From Paenibacillus flagellatus (GTDB lineage Bacteria; Bacillota; Bacilli; Paenibacillales; NBRC-103111), in NCBI RefSeq assembly GCF_003217775.1, contig NZ_QJVJ01000005.1, forward strand, positions 310,001-374,000: 64,000 nucleotides of DNA, read 5' to 3'. Of the stretch, positions 22,071 to 29,850 are shown piece by piece. The stretch's first letter is position 1. Every line of letters starts with the position of its first letter. The notes under the pieces are model-generated. The model saw nothing but the letters and a program-made list of their open reading frames with translations, did not search any database and was not told the origin of the DNA. Made by a program: the position numbers and the translations under genes.

Positions 22071-23591
22071 TTAGCCGGCCGGTACGGCAATCGCCTTGCC
22101 CGGCATCGGGTTGATCGGTGCGTTCGGATTTTCTTTCATCTGCTTCAGCGCGGCGTCGCCGGCCGTCTGCCATTCCTTCAAGGCGTCGCGTACCGTGGAC
22201 GTTCCCTCCATCGCCTTCTTGAAATACTCCATGCCCATTTGGCTCACTTGACCGATGTTCGGGTATTCGCGGTACAGCTTGCTCATTTCGTTCTCGATCG
22301 GGATCGGCTTGTTCGAATAGAACGCCTTGACGTTGTACTGCATGCCGTCGCGCGGCTGAATATATTTTGCGCGGGATACGAGCTGATTAACGCTCTTCGA
22401 CTTGAGCTTCGCCCACTCTTCGCCGTTGATGAACTTGATGAATTTCCAGGCGTCGTTCGGGTTTTGCGCTTTGGCGTTAATGCCCATCAGCCCGTTCATG
22501 TACACGTTGCCGCCGATTCCTTTCGCGTCGGGATGCGTCGGCACCGAGACGATGTCCCAATCGATCGGCGTATAGCCTTTAATGTTTTGCGCGCTTTTGT
22601 TCGCATTGATCAGCTCGTTCAGGTTATACGTTTGGCCGAGCGTCATCGCGACCTGGCCGCTCATGAACGGATTGCCCTGGAACGGATTGTATTCGCCCTT
22701 GTCCATGGCCGCCCGTCTCGCCGCGTCCATCTTGCTGTAGTCGATCGGCTCGGGGAAAATTTTCTCCTTGCTGAGCGAAATCATCGTCGACCATACTTTT
22801 TCCCACTGGTCGGAATCGACCGTCATTTTATCCGCGGTATCGTTGAACATGCGCAGCTGCAGCGGCGCCGTGTACGTGTTCATTTCCCAGAACAGGTTTT
22901 CCTTCGAGCCGTAGTTGTAAGGATTGAACGAGAAGCCGTATACGCGGTTCTCCCCTTCGCCCTTCGATACGCGGCGCGCCAGATCGAACATTTCGTCCCA
23001 AGTCATGCCGTCCTTCGGGTATTCGACGCCGGCGTCGTCGAACGGCTTCTTGTTGTAGAGCAGCACTTGGGACGAGAACGTAGGCGCGAGCGCGAACAGC
23101 TTGCCGTCGCCGGCCGACTTGATTCCGTCGATGACGGCGGGGACGAAGTCGCTGATGTCGAACTTGTCTTTCGTGATCATCGTATCGAGCTGCTGCAGCA
23201 GGTTGCTTCCGATAAAGTCCGGAAGCTGGCCGTAGTCGAGCATGACGACGTCCGGCGGGTTGTCGCCGTTCATCAGCTCCTTCATTTTCTCGTTCGGATC
23301 TTCCGGCTTCTCCCCTTCCGGAGGCGGACCGTACCGGTACCGGTCCTGATTCATCGCGGACACGATTTCCACTTTGATGTTCGGGTTCGTGTATTCGAAA
23401 ATTTCGGTGAACTGCTGGCGGAAGTATTCGTCCTCCTCGCCGTAATAAGGCGTGGCGATGCGCAGGACGCGCTCCGTCTTGTCGTCGGCGCTGTCGCTCT
23501 TGTTGCACGCCGCAAGGACCGGTACGGTCAAGGTGACCGCCAGCGTCAGCCCGGTAATCGTTTTGAGCCACCGCGGTTTGTTATTGTTCAT
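22071..23591 (-). CDS. Extracellular solute-binding lipoprotein, family 1 (506 aa)
   Basis: The signal peptide ends in the lipobox VLAAC (Cys29), so the protein should be anchored outside the membrane. The body is a type 1 sugar-binding fold (LLYNKKPFDDAGVEYPKDGM with TWDEMFDLARR, then MSGQVAMTLGQTYNL). Such proteins normally feed ABC importers, but no importer permease is present here. Instead its start overlaps the end of the preceding MacB-like ATPase gene by 11 bases, and it is the last gene of a five-gene operon. It may work as a ligand-sensing or binding partner of that transporter. Confidence 0.88.
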   Translation of the reverse strand: MNNNKPRWLKTITGLTLAVTLTVPVLAACNKSDSADDKTERVLRIATPYYGEEDEYFRQQFTEIFEYTNPNIKVEIVSAMNQDRYRYGPPPEGEKPEDPNEKMKELMNGDNPPDVVMLDYGQLPDFIGSNLLQQLDTMITKDKFDISDFVPAVIDGIKSAGDGKLFALAPTFSSQVLLYNKKPFDDAGVEYPKDGMTWDEMFDLARRVSKGEGENRVYGFSFNPYNYGSKENLFWEMNTYTAPLQLRMFNDTADKMTVDSDQWEKVWSTMISLSKEKIFPEPIDYSKMDAARRAAMDKGEYNPFQGNPFMSGQVAMTLGQTYNLNELINANKSAQNIKGYTPIDWDIVSVPTHPDAKGIGGNVYMNGLMGINAKAQNPNDAWKFIKFINGEEWAKLKSKSVNQLVSRAKYIQPRDGMQYNVKAFYSNKPIPIENEMSKLYREYPNIGQVSQMGMEYFKKAMEGTSTVRDALKEWQTAGDAALKQMKENPNAPINPMPGKAIAVPAG

Positions 23592-24465
23592 CGTTCGTTC
23601 CCCCCAATTGTTTAGGCGCCCTGATGACGATCGTCTCCCCGTCGAATTCCATCGACGCCTTGTTCGTAATGTTCAGCGCCTGCAAAAACGGCTTCGGAAT
23701 TTGCAGACGGCCCGCCCGGTCCAGCACGACGTATTCCTCGTGGCCTTCCTGGATCGACCGGCTGCGCCCGGTGCCGTCAAGATTTTCGTTGCGTTTCACA
23801 AACTCGGTGCTCGTCAAGCCGTCGCGGATCGCCACGACGCGGTCGACTTTGCTGGCGAGCGACAAGTCGTGCGTAACGATGACGATCGTCACGCCGATTT
23901 CTTTGTTCAGCCTGCGGAAGATGTCCATGATCATGTCGGACGTCTGCGTGTCGACCGAGCCGGTCGGCTCGTCGGCGAGCAGGAGCGACGGCCGGTTCGA
24001 CAGCGAGATGGCGATGGCGACGCGCTGCTGCTCGCCCCCGGACAGCTGGTACAGCTTGTTGTGCAGCCGTTCCTTCAGGCCGACCCATTCGAGCAGCTGC
24101 TTGGCGTACTCGCGGTCGACTTTGCCGTTCAGCATCATCGGCATTTCCACGTTCTCCAGCGCCGTCAAATACGGGAGCAGGTTGCGCGCGTTGTTTTGCC
24201 AGATGAAGCCGACCGTCTTGCGCTTGTACTCGACCAGCTGATCGTCGGTAATTTTCAGCAAATCCCATTCTCCGACCTTCACCTGTCCGGCGGACGGCCG
24301 GTCGAGGCCGCCCAAAATGTTGAGCAGCGTCGACTTGCCGCTTCCGCTGTTGCCGATAATCGCCATCATCTCACCGGGCTCGACGGTAATGTTCAAGCCT
24401 TGGAGCGCGACGACTTCGATCTCGTCGGTTTTGTAAATTTTGACTAGCCCTTCGCAATGGATCAT
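23581..24465 (-). CDS. MacB/LolD-type ABC ATPase with C-terminal AbrB/SpoVT-like domain (294 aa)
   Basis: Residues 1-220 form a full ATPase: Walker A GNSGSGKST (38-46), signature LSGGEQQR (about 140-147), Walker [10 protein letters not shown] and the switch His in VTHD. It powers the FtsX-type permease encoded 3 bases upstream. After a linker, about residues 242-285 (EEYVVLDRAGRLQIPKPFLQ, then ALNITNKASMEFDGETIVIR) read as an AbrB/SpoVT-like swapped-hairpin domain, normally a DNA-binding or dimerisation module. Its role here is unknown; it may dimerise the ATPase or link transport to transcription. Confidence 0.85.
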   Translation of the reverse strand: MIHCEGLVKIYKTDEIEVVALQGLNITVEPGEMMAIIGNSGSGKSTLLNILGGLDRPSAGQVKVGEWDLLKITDDQLVEYKRKTVGFIWQNNARNLLPYLTALENVEMPMMLNGKVDREYAKQLLEWVGLKERLHNKLYQLSGGEQQRVAIAISLSNRPSLLLADEPTGSVDTQTSDMIMDIFRRLNKEIGVTIVIVTHDLSLASKVDRVVAIRDGLTSTEFVKRNENLDGTGRSRSIQEGHEEYVVLDRAGRLQIPKPFLQALNITNKASMEFDGETIVIRAPKQLGGTNDEQ

Positions 24466-24468
24466 CGG

Positions 24469-27390
24469 TTACCGCTCCTCCCCCAGCTTGACCGCCTGAT
24501 GCACGCGCAGTCGGCGGATGTGCAGCAGCAAGAGCGTCGCCCCGGTCACCATCATGAACGCCACGACGGCATACAGCTGGTACATGTCCCTCGCCTCGAA
24601 TACGACGCGGAACGGAGGCACTTGCGTCTTCGCGCTTTCCGCCGTTTGCAGAAACGGCAGGAACAAGATGCTCGTCAGCTTGCCGATGACAAAGCCGAGC
24701 ACGATGGACAGCCCCGCGGTGAACAGCTGCTCGAGCAGCAGCATCCCGGTCAGCTGGCGGCGCGACAAGCCCATCGCCCGGAGGACGCCGAATTGGACGA
24801 CCCGGCTCGACAAGTTGAAAAACCAGTACAGCACGTACCCGATCAGCGACACCAGCACCGACACGAGGAAGCCAAGGCTCAAGATGCCGAAGACGCCGCC
24901 GCGCGAAGGATGCTTGCTTTGCGTGATCAGCTCCCGCCGCACGTCCTTGTAGCTGACGAGCTGGATGTTTTTCGCCTGGAGCTCCTCGATGACCGGTGCC
25001 AGCAGCGCCCCTGGCTTCATTTTGAGCCAGACGTTGTACGGGACGACCGGAGCCTGATCGAAAATGTAGTCCAGATTGGCGATGAAAAACGGCGACTGGT
25101 CCGGATACAGCGAAGGCCAGTACGGGAGCGTGCCGACGACGACGAATTCGACCATCTGCTGCTGGATCGCAAGCGAGATCAGGTCGCCCGGCTTGATCTG
25201 GTGCTTCTGCGCGAACGATTCCGGAATGATGACGGCCTGCTCGTACGAGCCGAGCAAGTTCAAATATTGCCGCGGATGAGCCGGGAACAGGTCGTTGCGG
25301 AACCACGCCACCTCGGCGAAATCGACGTTGTCGATGCCCATGACGGTGCCTTGGCCGAGCGATTTGCCGGAAACGACGATGTTGCCTTTCGTCTGAAGCA
25401 CGCGCGCGGCATGCTCGACGCCCTCGAGCGTCCGGTACATCTCGAACGGAGGCTCGACGTACAGCATTTTCGAATTTTGCTGCTCGCCTCCTCCGCCTCC
25501 CGGTCCGCCCTGGCCCCCTCCGGAGCCGCCCGAACCGGAACCGCCGCCGCCTTGGCCTTGACCTTGGCCTTGTCCCTGGCCTTGACCTTGACCCTGTCCT
25601 TGTCCCCCCTGGGAAGGAAGCGGCGTCTCCGAGTAAGCTTCCCATGCGGTTTCCAGTACGACGTCGGTGCCGAACTGATACAGCGTCCGTTCGGTCGAAT
25701 TCAAGTCGATCGTTCGCGCCGCCGACGAGTTATAGACGCCCAGGCCGAGCGTCAAAATGAGCAGCAGCATGAGCGGATAATACGACTTGGCCGAGCGCGA
25801 CAGCTGCGTCAGCGTCAAGTAGATCGGCACGGGCAAAAACGTTTTGCCGAGCCAGTTGAACAGCCGCAGCAGCCAAGGGAACAGCCGCAGGAAAAACAGC
25901 CCCAGCGCGAAAATGGACAGCGCCGGCACGAAGAACAGAAGCGGATGCACTTGCAGCTGGTCGTTCGTCAGGCCGGTTTTCGCCGAAAGCACCTGGTAAT
26001 TCATGAACGAATAGTACCCGTAGCCTGCCAGCGCGACAAGCGCGATATCGAGAAACCAGCGCTGCCATACCGGCTTCCGGTCCGACCTCGCGAGCGACTG
26101 CTTGTAGCTGACGATCGAAGCGCGCGCAAACGACACGGCCGGAATGATGCTGGCCAGGATGGCGATGGCGACGGCTCCGACGCCGTACAGGAGCGCTTCC
26201 GTCGTGACGCCGACCGGAACCGACTTGCGCTCGACGAAGGCGAGGAAGCCGTTCGACGAGCCGATGCTTTTGGCCATCATCCAGCCGATCATCGGGCCGA
26301 TGACGAGGGCGACGGCCCCCAGCAGAAGCCCTTCCAGCAAATACACCCAAATGATTTGGAAGGTGCTGCCTCCCCGGCTTCGCAGCACGGCGATGTCGCT
26401 CCGCTGTCGGTCGAGCGATTGGCGCGCGTTCATGACGATATAATAGAAAACCATGGCGATCATCGGCGCGGCCAACGTGAACAGCATCATCTGCATCTGC
26501 ACGCTTTGCTTCCGGAATTCGGACAGCATGTCTTGGAACGAGAAATCGACTTTCGTATCCTTCAGCGTCTGGTAGAGCGTAATGTCGAGCCGGTTCAGCT
26601 TGCGCGACAAATCGGACAGCTGGCTCGTTTTGATTTCCCGCAAATCGAAGGCGTAATACCAGTTCGCCAGGTTCAACGGAATTTTTTTCTTCTCGAGCAG
26701 CTCCTTCTGGAAGACGTCGTCCGGGACGATCAGGCTGCTCAGCAGTCCTTCGAACCCTTGATACCAATAAGGATCGTCGTCCTGCTTCGGCTTGAACGTA
26801 CCGACGACCTTCACCTTGAGCGGGGCGATGCCGAGTCCCCCGCCGATCGGGTAGTTGAATTCGTCCCCGACGCGGAAGTCGTTGCGGTACATCGCTTCCT
26901 CGAAGACGACCGCTTCGATGACGCCGTTCTTGACCTGATCGGAGGCCGGGTTGCCGTTCGTCATCTCGACATGATCGGCGAGGCCGCTCCAGGAGGTCAG
27001 CGTCATTTGGCGACGTTTGCTTGGATCGGTTTTGGACGGATCGACCGGCGTAATCTGCGAGCCGCGGATCGAATACGTGCGCACATACGTCGTATGCGGA
27101 AAGCCGATCATCGGCGGTATTTCGTCGCGAATGTAGTCGTCGACGTTACGGAGCGATTCGAGATCGGCCTTGTCGGAGCCGACCGCCTGGTAGCGGATCA
27201 GCGTCGACCCCGGAGGCAATCCGTCCGTGTTGTCGAGCAGCGTGTTGGCGACGACCCGCTTGAGCGAGCCGTCCGCGTACATCGGGATGCTCGTCGTGAA
27301 CGCAACCGCGACGATAAGCCCGAGCAGCGTGCTGAGCGTCATCCAGCGGTTGTTCCACATTTTACGATATAAAAACCGCAGCATCGGCAT
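24469..27390 (-). CDS. Double-length FtsX/MacB-type ABC permease (973 aa)
   Basis: One N-terminal helix (residues 15-33) precedes a large outer domain. A first FtsX block lies at about 295-375 (TLAAPMIAMVFYYIVMNARQ with SDIAVLRSRGGSTFQIIW), then several helices (385-560), a second outer domain, and a second FtsX block at about 845-925 (SRVVQFGVLRAMGLSRRQLT). It belongs to the family that moves or mechanically handles substrates outside the membrane rather than through it. A Gly-Gln-rich stretch (about residues 600-650) interrupts the second outer domain. It has ATPase and adaptor partners in the same operon. Confidence 0.88.
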   Translation of the reverse strand: MPMLRFLYRKMWNNRWMTLSTLLGLIVAVAFTTSIPMYADGSLKRVVANTLLDNTDGLPPGSTLIRYQAVGSDKADLESLRNVDDYIRDEIPPMIGFPHTTYVRTYSIRGSQITPVDPSKTDPSKRRQMTLTSWSGLADHVEMTNGNPASDQVKNGVIEAVVFEEAMYRNDFRVGDEFNYPIGGGLGIAPLKVKVVGTFKPKQDDDPYWYQGFEGLLSSLIVPDDVFQKELLEKKKIPLNLANWYYAFDLREIKTSQLSDLSRKLNRLDITLYQTLKDTKVDFSFQDMLSEFRKQSVQMQMMLFTLAAPMIAMVFYYIVMNARQSLDRQRSDIAVLRSRGGSTFQIIWVYLLEGLLLGAVALVIGPMIGWMMAKSIGSSNGFLAFVERKSVPVGVTTEALLYGVGAVAIAILASIIPAVSFARASIVSYKQSLARSDRKPVWQRWFLDIALVALAGYGYYSFMNYQVLSAKTGLTNDQLQVHPLLFFVPALSIFALGLFFLRLFPWLLRLFNWLGKTFLPVPIYLTLTQLSRSAKSYYPLMLLLILTLGLGVYNSSAARTIDLNSTERTLYQFGTDVVLETAWEAYSETPLPSQGGQGQGQGQGQGQGQGQGQGGGGSGSGGSGGGQGGPGGGGGEQQNSKMLYVEPPFEMYRTLEGVEHAARVLQTKGNIVVSGKSLGQGTVMGIDNVDFAEVAWFRNDLFPAHPRQYLNLLGSYEQAVIIPESFAQKHQIKPGDLISLAIQQQMVEFVVVGTLPYWPSLYPDQSPFFIANLDYIFDQAPVVPYNVWLKMKPGALLAPVIEELQAKNIQLVSYKDVRRELITQSKHPSRGGVFGILSLGFLVSVLVSLIGYVLYWFFNLSSRVVQFGVLRAMGLSRRQLTGMLLLEQLFTAGLSIVLGFVIGKLTSILFLPFLQTAESAKTQVPPFRVVFEARDMYQLYAVVAFMMVTGATLLLLHIRRLRVHQAVKLGEER
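25548..25606 (-). repeat. Hexanucleotide-type repeat tract coding (Gly-Gln)n in the permease
   Basis: About ten tandem copies of a CAAGG(C/G)-type unit encode alternating Gly and Gln, followed by a Gly/Ser-rich stretch. The repeat unit is six bases, so copy-number change would keep the frame and alter only linker length. Confidence 0.75.
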
Positions 27391-27395
27391 AAGCG

Positions 27396-28484
27396 TTATC
27401 TCCCCACCACTTTTTGCCCCGGCTGCAAGCCTTTGACGATTTCCACTTCGGTGGACGTCTGCTGACCGATTTCGACGTCGACCTCCCGCTTGCCGCCTTT
27501 CTCGTCGACCACCTGGACGTAATTGCGTCCGGAGTACGTACGGAGCGCCGCGGAGGGAATGACGACGGCGTTTTCCTTGCGCTGCGTAATGACCGTCACG
27601 CTAAGCGGCGTTCCGCGGTTCAGCCCTTGCGGGAATTCGTCGAGCGCGACGACCAAGTAGTTCTCGATCGTATCCTGTTCCTTCTCCTGACCCGGGTTGC
27701 CTTGGCCTTGACCGTTTTCCGGCTTCGGCACGGGCAGCTGCAGCACCTTGCCCTTGTGCTGGCCGGCGGAGTTGATGTCGACGATGGCCTCCATGCCGAC
27801 GGCCACCTTCTTCAAATCGTCGGCGCTGGGGTCGGCCGCGACGGTCAGCGTGTTCAGATCGGCGATGACGGCGATGTCGTCGTACGCCTTCACGCTGTCG
27901 CCCTTCTTGACGGAGACCGATACGATCGTGCCGTCGAACGGGGCGGTCAGCTTCGACTTCGCGATCGACTCCTCGAGCTTCGCGAGCTCTTCCTTTTTCA
28001 GCTCGAACTGGATCTTCGCCTGCTCCAGCTCCGCGGCGGATTGCGATCCGTCGTTTTTGCGAAGCATCTCGATCATTCTAAGCTCTTCGCTTCGCTGCTG
28101 CAGCCTTTTCTGCCGGAGATCGCTCTCCTGCGTCGAGGCGTCGAGCTCGGCGATCAGCTGGCCGGCTTTGACGGCGTCGCCTGTTTTGACGTAGATGTCC
28201 TTGATCCGCTTGTTGTCCTCGGTGAAGTAAAGAATCTCTTCCTTCGTCGACATCAGCCGGCCCGAGGCGCGAACCTTCGTTTCGAGCGTCGTCGTCTTCA
28301 CCGTGTAGGTGGGCTTCTCCGACAGCTTCGGCGGCGTAATCGCCGGAAGCGTCTCCTCCTCTTCTTCCTTCGGAAGCAGCGAGCAGCCGGAGGCGGTCGC
28401 CAGCGCCGCGATAAGTACGATCGACAGGAGCGATCGGGAACGCTTATGTAGTGATGAATTTTCCGTCAACCATTTGATAGACAT
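27396..28484 (-). CDS. Membrane-fusion/adaptor lipoprotein of a MacAB-like system (362 aa)
   Basis: The signal peptide ends at the lipobox ASGC (Cys34). About residues 75-110 and 170-215 make the split biotinyl-lipoyl-like domain ([13 protein letters not shown], then [20 protein letters not shown]). Between them is a helical hairpin ([20 protein letters not shown]), and after them the beta-barrel and C-terminal [20 protein letters not shown] domain. This matches MacA/YknX-type adaptors. The ATG at 28484 has GGAGGT 8 bases upstream, which places its first 41 bases inside the end of the preceding ATPase gene, an unusually long overlap. Confidence 0.9.
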   Translation of the reverse strand: MSIKWLTENSSLHKRSRSLLSIVLIAALATASGCSLLPKEEEEETLPAITPPKLSEKPTYTVKTTTLETKVRASGRLMSTKEEILYFTEDNKRIKDIYVKTGDAVKAGQLIAELDASTQESDLRQKRLQQRSEELRMIEMLRKNDGSQSAAELEQAKIQFELKKEELAKLEESIAKSKLTAPFDGTIVSVSVKKGDSVKAYDDIAVIADLNTLTVAADPSADDLKKVAVGMEAIVDINSAGQHKGKVLQLPVPKPENGQGQGNPGQEKEQDTIENYLVVALDEFPQGLNRGTPLSVTVITQRKENAVVIPSAALRTYSGRNYVQVVDEKGGKREVDVEIGQQTSTEVEIVKGLQPGQKVVGR

Positions 28485-29274
28485 GGTCGGCTACCTCCAA
28501 AATCGTAGGGTCGTGTGTCGTCATGCAGATGGTTACCCGTTCCGTGTCGATAATTTCGCGGAAAACCGCCATGACCTGCGCCCCCATTTGCGAATCGAGC
28601 TCGGCCGTCGGTTCGTCCGCCAGCAGCAGCGTCGGCCGGTGTGCGATCGCCTTGGCGATGGCGACCCGCTGCTGCTCGCCTCCGGACAGCTCGAACGGCC
28701 GGTGGTGCATCCGCTTGCCCAGTCCGACGAGCTCGAGGCAATGCTGCACCCGCGGCTTCCATTGCGACCTCGGAACGCCCGCCATGCGCAGCGACAGCTC
28801 GACGTTCTCCCAAGCGGACAAGAGCGGCATAAGCGCGTACGTCTGGAAAATGAACCCGATTTGCTTCCGGCGCACATCGGTCCGCTGATCGTCGTTCCAT
28901 AGATGGAACGGATGTCCCAAAAAATAAATTTCTCCCCGGTTCGGCTGGTCCAAGCCCCCGATCATGTTCATGAGCGTCGTCTTGCCGGAGCCCGAACGGC
29001 CCCGCAGCATGACGAGCTGGCCGGGTCTCAGCTCCATGTCGATTCCTTTCAACACGTGAAGCTGCCGGCCGCCGACCGGAAACGACCGTTCCACACCGCT
29101 GACGGTCAAGATCGGCTCGTTTGAAACCGGCAGCGCGCTAACCCGCTCGGCGGCCGAGGCGATCTCCGAATGCGCGCCCGGCTCGGCCGGCATGTCCTTC
29201 CCGTCGTCGGGCAACGGTTCGGTCGGCGCTGTTCCCCTCTTTGTCTTTGCGGCGAAACGCGGAAGCCACCCCAT
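28444..29274 (-). CDS. ABC transporter ATPase, MacB/LolD class (276 aa)
   Basis: A full ATPase domain: Walker [10 protein letters not shown] (about 91-99), signature LSGGEQQR, Walker [13 protein letters not shown], switch His in MTTHD. An N-terminal extension of about 50 residues, rich in Pro, Glu and Ala, has no family match; the first residues MGWLPRF could be a membrane-proximal patch. It heads the operon, so the system has two different ATPases for one permease and adaptor. It may pair with the second ATPase as a heterodimer. Confidence 0.88.
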   Translation of the reverse strand: MGWLPRFAAKTKRGTAPTEPLPDDGKDMPAEPGAHSEIASAAERVSALPVSNEPILTVSGVERSFPVGGRQLHVLKGIDMELRPGQLVMLRGRSGSGKTTLMNMIGGLDQPNRGEIYFLGHPFHLWNDDQRTDVRRKQIGFIFQTYALMPLLSAWENVELSLRMAGVPRSQWKPRVQHCLELVGLGKRMHHRPFELSGGEQQRVAIAKAIAHRPTLLLADEPTAELDSQMGAQVMAVFREIIDTERVTICMTTHDPTILEVADHVYQMVDGKFITT

Positions 29275-29355
29275 TTCCCGGCTCTCCCTCCCATCCTGTC
29301 GTTCATACTCCGTTCATACAATGTTTAGACGTCGCGACCTTAAAAAAAGTTACAT

Positions 29356-29378
29356 GGTTTGCAAAATATTTGCAAACC
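29356..29378. promoter_or_regulatory. Perfect 10-bp-arm palindrome upstream of the ABC operon
   Basis: GGTTTGCAAA-ATA-TTTGCAAACC is a perfect dyad 81-104 bases upstream of the first gene of the operon. A further TTTGCAAAT half-like site lies at 29404-29412. It is a likely operator for a dimeric repressor. The intergenic stretch 29275-29565 contains no gene. Confidence 0.55.
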
Positions 29379-29565
29379 GGGTGTCGCCGGCGATTGTCAG
29401 CATTTTGCAAATTTCGCGCCGCATCGCGGCGAGTCGGGTACAAGGGGATGAAGGAATTTCGGAAATCGGAGACGCCATGCGAGGACACGAAAAATCCCTA
29501 GTATTTCGCTCCGGAATGAGGTACAATACCGGTATCGGATCGTTTCGCGAAAGGAGCTTGGACGG

Positions 29566-29745
29566 ATGAACAGAGCAAAAAAATGGGCCGGTTTCGCCGC
29601 AATCGCCGTCATAGCGGTCGTTATCGCCCTCTACGGACAAAAAGACCGCACGAGCGTCGTCGAGGCAAAGCCGTACGTTCCCCAGCCGCTGATCGTGCTC
29701 GACGGAGGCACGATTACGTACAACGACGCCCCGGACTGCCACTGA
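29566..29745 (+). CDS. Small membrane-anchored or secreted protein (59 aa)
   Basis: The ATG at 29566 follows AAAGGAG. Residues 7-23 (WAGFAAIAVIAVVIALY) are a single hydrophobic helix. The outer part (residues 24-59) contains VVEAKPYVPQPLIVLDGGTI and ends APDCH. The family is unknown. It has its own terminator at 29766 and is divergent from the ABC operon. Confidence 0.55.
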   Translation: MNRAKKWAGFAAIAVIAVVIALYGQKDRTSVVEAKPYVPQPLIVLDGGTITYNDAPDCH

Positions 29746-29765
29746 ATAACCGATAAGCATTGAAT

Positions 29766-29788
29766 AAGGCGCCCTCGCGGGCGCCTTT
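29766..29788 (+). terminator. Hairpin terminator after the 59-aa gene
   Basis: AAGGCGCCC (29766-29774) pairs with GGGCGCCTT (29779-29787) around TCGC. The T run is short, so strength is uncertain. It may also end the convergent kinase operon at 29851. Confidence 0.55.
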
Positions 29789-29850
29789 CGTATGGTTCCA
29801 TTTCCCGGGCAAGCGCAAAAGTCGCGGCCGTCCGACAAACTTCCCGCGGC

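Noticed and set aside
24457-27372. A 971-codon plus-strand open frame opposite the FtsX permease
   Set aside because: The permease on the minus strand has clear membrane helices and FtsX motifs. The opposite frame is Arg/Gln/His-rich without any recognisable fold.
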